From positions 1 to 31,824 of the forward strand of contig CAKPVT010000023.1 of the NCBI GenBank assembly GCA_934196125.1: a stretch of 31,824 nucleotides of DNA, in the 5' to 3' direction. This DNA is from an uncultured Streptococcus sp. (GTDB lineage Bacteria > Bacillota > Bacilli > Lactobacillales > Streptococcaceae). Every line of letters starts with the position of its first letter. Within the stretch, counting starts at the first letter, position 1. The notes below the pieces were generated by a model. The model searched no databases. It had not been told where the DNA came from and saw nothing but the letters and a program-made list of their open reading frames with translations. Positions 30,759-31,824 of this stretch are shown piece by piece. Both the position numbers and the translations under genes were made by a program.

Positions 30759-31679
30759 TTGAAAAAGAAACTAAATCGTGTCCTCTTTTCAGGACTTAGC
30801 TTATCATTATTGTTCTTACTAACTGGTTGTGTCAGTCGTGATTCAAGTGGTAATCCTACTGGTACTATCTGGCACATTCTTGGTGAACCAATGGCAAAAC
30901 TTATCCAATGTTTTGCTAATAATGTTGGACTTGGCTTTGGTTTAGCCATTATCTTAGTAACTATTATTGTTCGTTGTATTATTCTACCGCTCGGACTTTA
31001 CCAATCTTGGAAAGCAAGCTATCAATCTGAAAAGATGGCTTACCTTAAACCAATCTTTGAACCAATCAATGAGCGTATGCGTAATGCAACAACACAAGAA
31101 GAAAAATTAGCTGCGCAAACAGAATTGATGGCTGCCCAAAAAGAAAATGGCATCAATATGCTTGGTGGTCTGGGATGCCTCCCACTTCTCGTCCAAATGC
31201 CATTCTTCTCAGCAATGTATTTCGCTGCGCAATACACACAAGGTGTCTCTGAAAGTACTTTCTTAGGAATCAACCTTGGTACACGTAGTGTCCCTCTGAC
31301 AGCTGTTATCGCCGTCTTGTACTTCTTCCAATCATGGTTGTCTATGCAAGGTGTCGCTGAAGAACAACGTGCTGCTATGAAAGGTACGATGTACGTTATG
31401 CCACTTATGATGGTATTCTTCGGCATGAGTATGCCAGCAAGTGTTCTCCTTTATTGGTTAGTCGGTGGTTTCTTCTCAATTATCCAACAAGTGATTACTA
31501 TGTTCATCATTAAACCAAGACTTCGTAAGAAAATTGCTGTTGAATTTGAAAAAAATCCACCAAAAACTTACAAATCAAAAGCTCGTAAAGACGTAACACC
31601 AGCTGCTAACAATGCACAACTTAGCAACAAACCTAAGAAAAGCAACCGCAACGCTGGTAAACAACGTAAACGTAAATAA
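30759..31679 (+). CDS. yidC2: Membrane protein insertase YidC2 (Oxa1 family)
   Basis: Inserts membrane proteins alone or with Sec/SRP. 306 residues, starting with TTG about 9 bases after AAAGGAAA. A lipoprotein signal (FLLTGC, Cys24) is followed by five membrane segments with the family core GLGFGLAIILVTIIVRCIIL and QSEKMAYLKPIFEPI. The C-terminal tail of about 55 residues is strongly basic (ends KSNRNAGKQRKRK), the feature that separates YidC2, which contacts the ribosome, from YidC1. TATAAT at 30737-30742 serves as -10. Confidence 0.94.
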   Translation: MKKKLNRVLFSGLSLSLLFLLTGCVSRDSSGNPTGTIWHILGEPMAKLIQCFANNVGLGFGLAIILVTIIVRCIILPLGLYQSWKASYQSEKMAYLKPIFEPINERMRNATTQEEKLAAQTELMAAQKENGINMLGGLGCLPLLVQMPFFSAMYFAAQYTQGVSESTFLGINLGTRSVPLTAVIAVLYFFQSWLSMQGVAEEQRAAMKGTMYVMPLMMVFFGMSMPASVLLYWLVGGFFSIIQQVITMFIIKPRLRKKIAVEFEKNPPKTYKSKARKDVTPAANNAQLSNKPKKSNRNAGKQRKRK

Positions 31680-31716
31680 TTAAACCAAAAGGAACAGGAA
31701 GTAATGAATAGCTCCC

Positions 31717-31824
31717 TGTCAAGTAGACAGTGAAATAATAAAATGATTAAGCAACCTGATTCCTGAATTCAAAAGGAGTTAGGTTGTTTAATTTTTCTTG
31801 ATACCGTTGTGTGTTGTAGAAATC
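31717..31824 (-). mobile_element. 3' end of an IS3-family (IS150-like) insertion sequence, partial
   Basis: The minus-strand frame ending at 31747 reads DFYNTQRYQEKLNN, then LTPFEFRNQVA and a stop, the usual C terminus of an IS150-group transposase (OrfB). It runs out of the window at 31824. The outer end of the element is probably near 31717, where TGTCAAGTAGACAGTG resembles the inward sequence of the element at 1-71. Both IS pieces lie on the minus strand. It begins only about 37 bases after the yidC2 stop, so it may have displaced the yidC2 terminator. Confidence 0.85.

Noticed and set aside
1..31824. CRISPR array, tRNA or rRNA genes
   Set aside because: No regularly spaced repeats and no tRNA or rRNA sequence was recognised by eye.

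Overview
The window looks like a low-GC Streptococcus chromosome, most likely the S. bovis/S. equinus (S. gallolyticus) group. This rests on gene content and order: ppaC and pflA; murI-rdgB-yfcE-cbpB-xerD-like-scpA-scpB-rluB-yidD; ytqA/ytqB; acylphosphatase next to yidC2; and many extended -10 promoters (TGnTATAAT). The species is inference. Most genes lie on the minus strand. No rRNA, tRNA or CRISPR array was seen. The two ends of the window hold pieces of IS3-family elements in the same orientation, so this may be a contig or segment bounded by repeated IS copies.

Layout. 1-71: 5' end of an IS3-family element. 287-4264: ppaC, a membrane protein of unknown function, pflA and a CNNM/CorC-type protein. 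4474-6021: a decayed block (ABC ATPase, NhaP-type antiporter and a small gene). 6027-8290: the tRNA wobble-uridine enzymes MnmM and MnmL, then a PAP2 phosphatase. 8411-9011: a broken EamA transporter and a long palindromic intergenic repeat. 9067-10009: RibU with an FMN riboswitch that carries a large extra arm. 10074-10781: TrmL with a structured leader. 10778-11922: a dead SDR/MerR pair that still has a MerR-type operator-promoter. 11965-16807: potassium uptake, with a broken kimA divergent from intact trkA-trkH. 16827-22763: the conserved murI-to-yidD operon. 22936-23178: a YneF-like protein. 23277-26834: the remains of a Tn916-type integrative element with unknown cargo genes, one of them interrupted by a MITE-like insertion. 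26894-28142: lysA, broken by three lesions. 28271-31679: a Bax-inhibitor-1 protein, an HD-domain protein, a TrmH-type methyltransferase, acylphosphatase and YidC2. 31717-31824: 3' end of a second IS3-family element.

The main theme is gene decay. About eleven of some forty genes are pseudogenes, hit by nonsense changes (several fit C-to-T in CAA/CAG codons), short indels and internal deletions. The losses fall on transport (KimA, NhaP, EamA, ABC), lysine synthesis and accessory genes, while housekeeping operons are intact. This fits a strain adapted to a rich, stable niche, as reported for dairy members of this group.

The most unusual signals are: (i) the collapsed integrative element between 14-bp direct repeats; (ii) a roughly 100-bp MITE-like element whose removal restores a lipoprotein start in frame; (iii) a short ORF containing a hairpin in the trmL leader; (iv) three genes whose -10 box lies so close to the start codon that the mRNAs should be leaderless; and (v) the 146-nt structured insert in the FMN riboswitch together with a hairpin that masks the ribU ribosome binding site.
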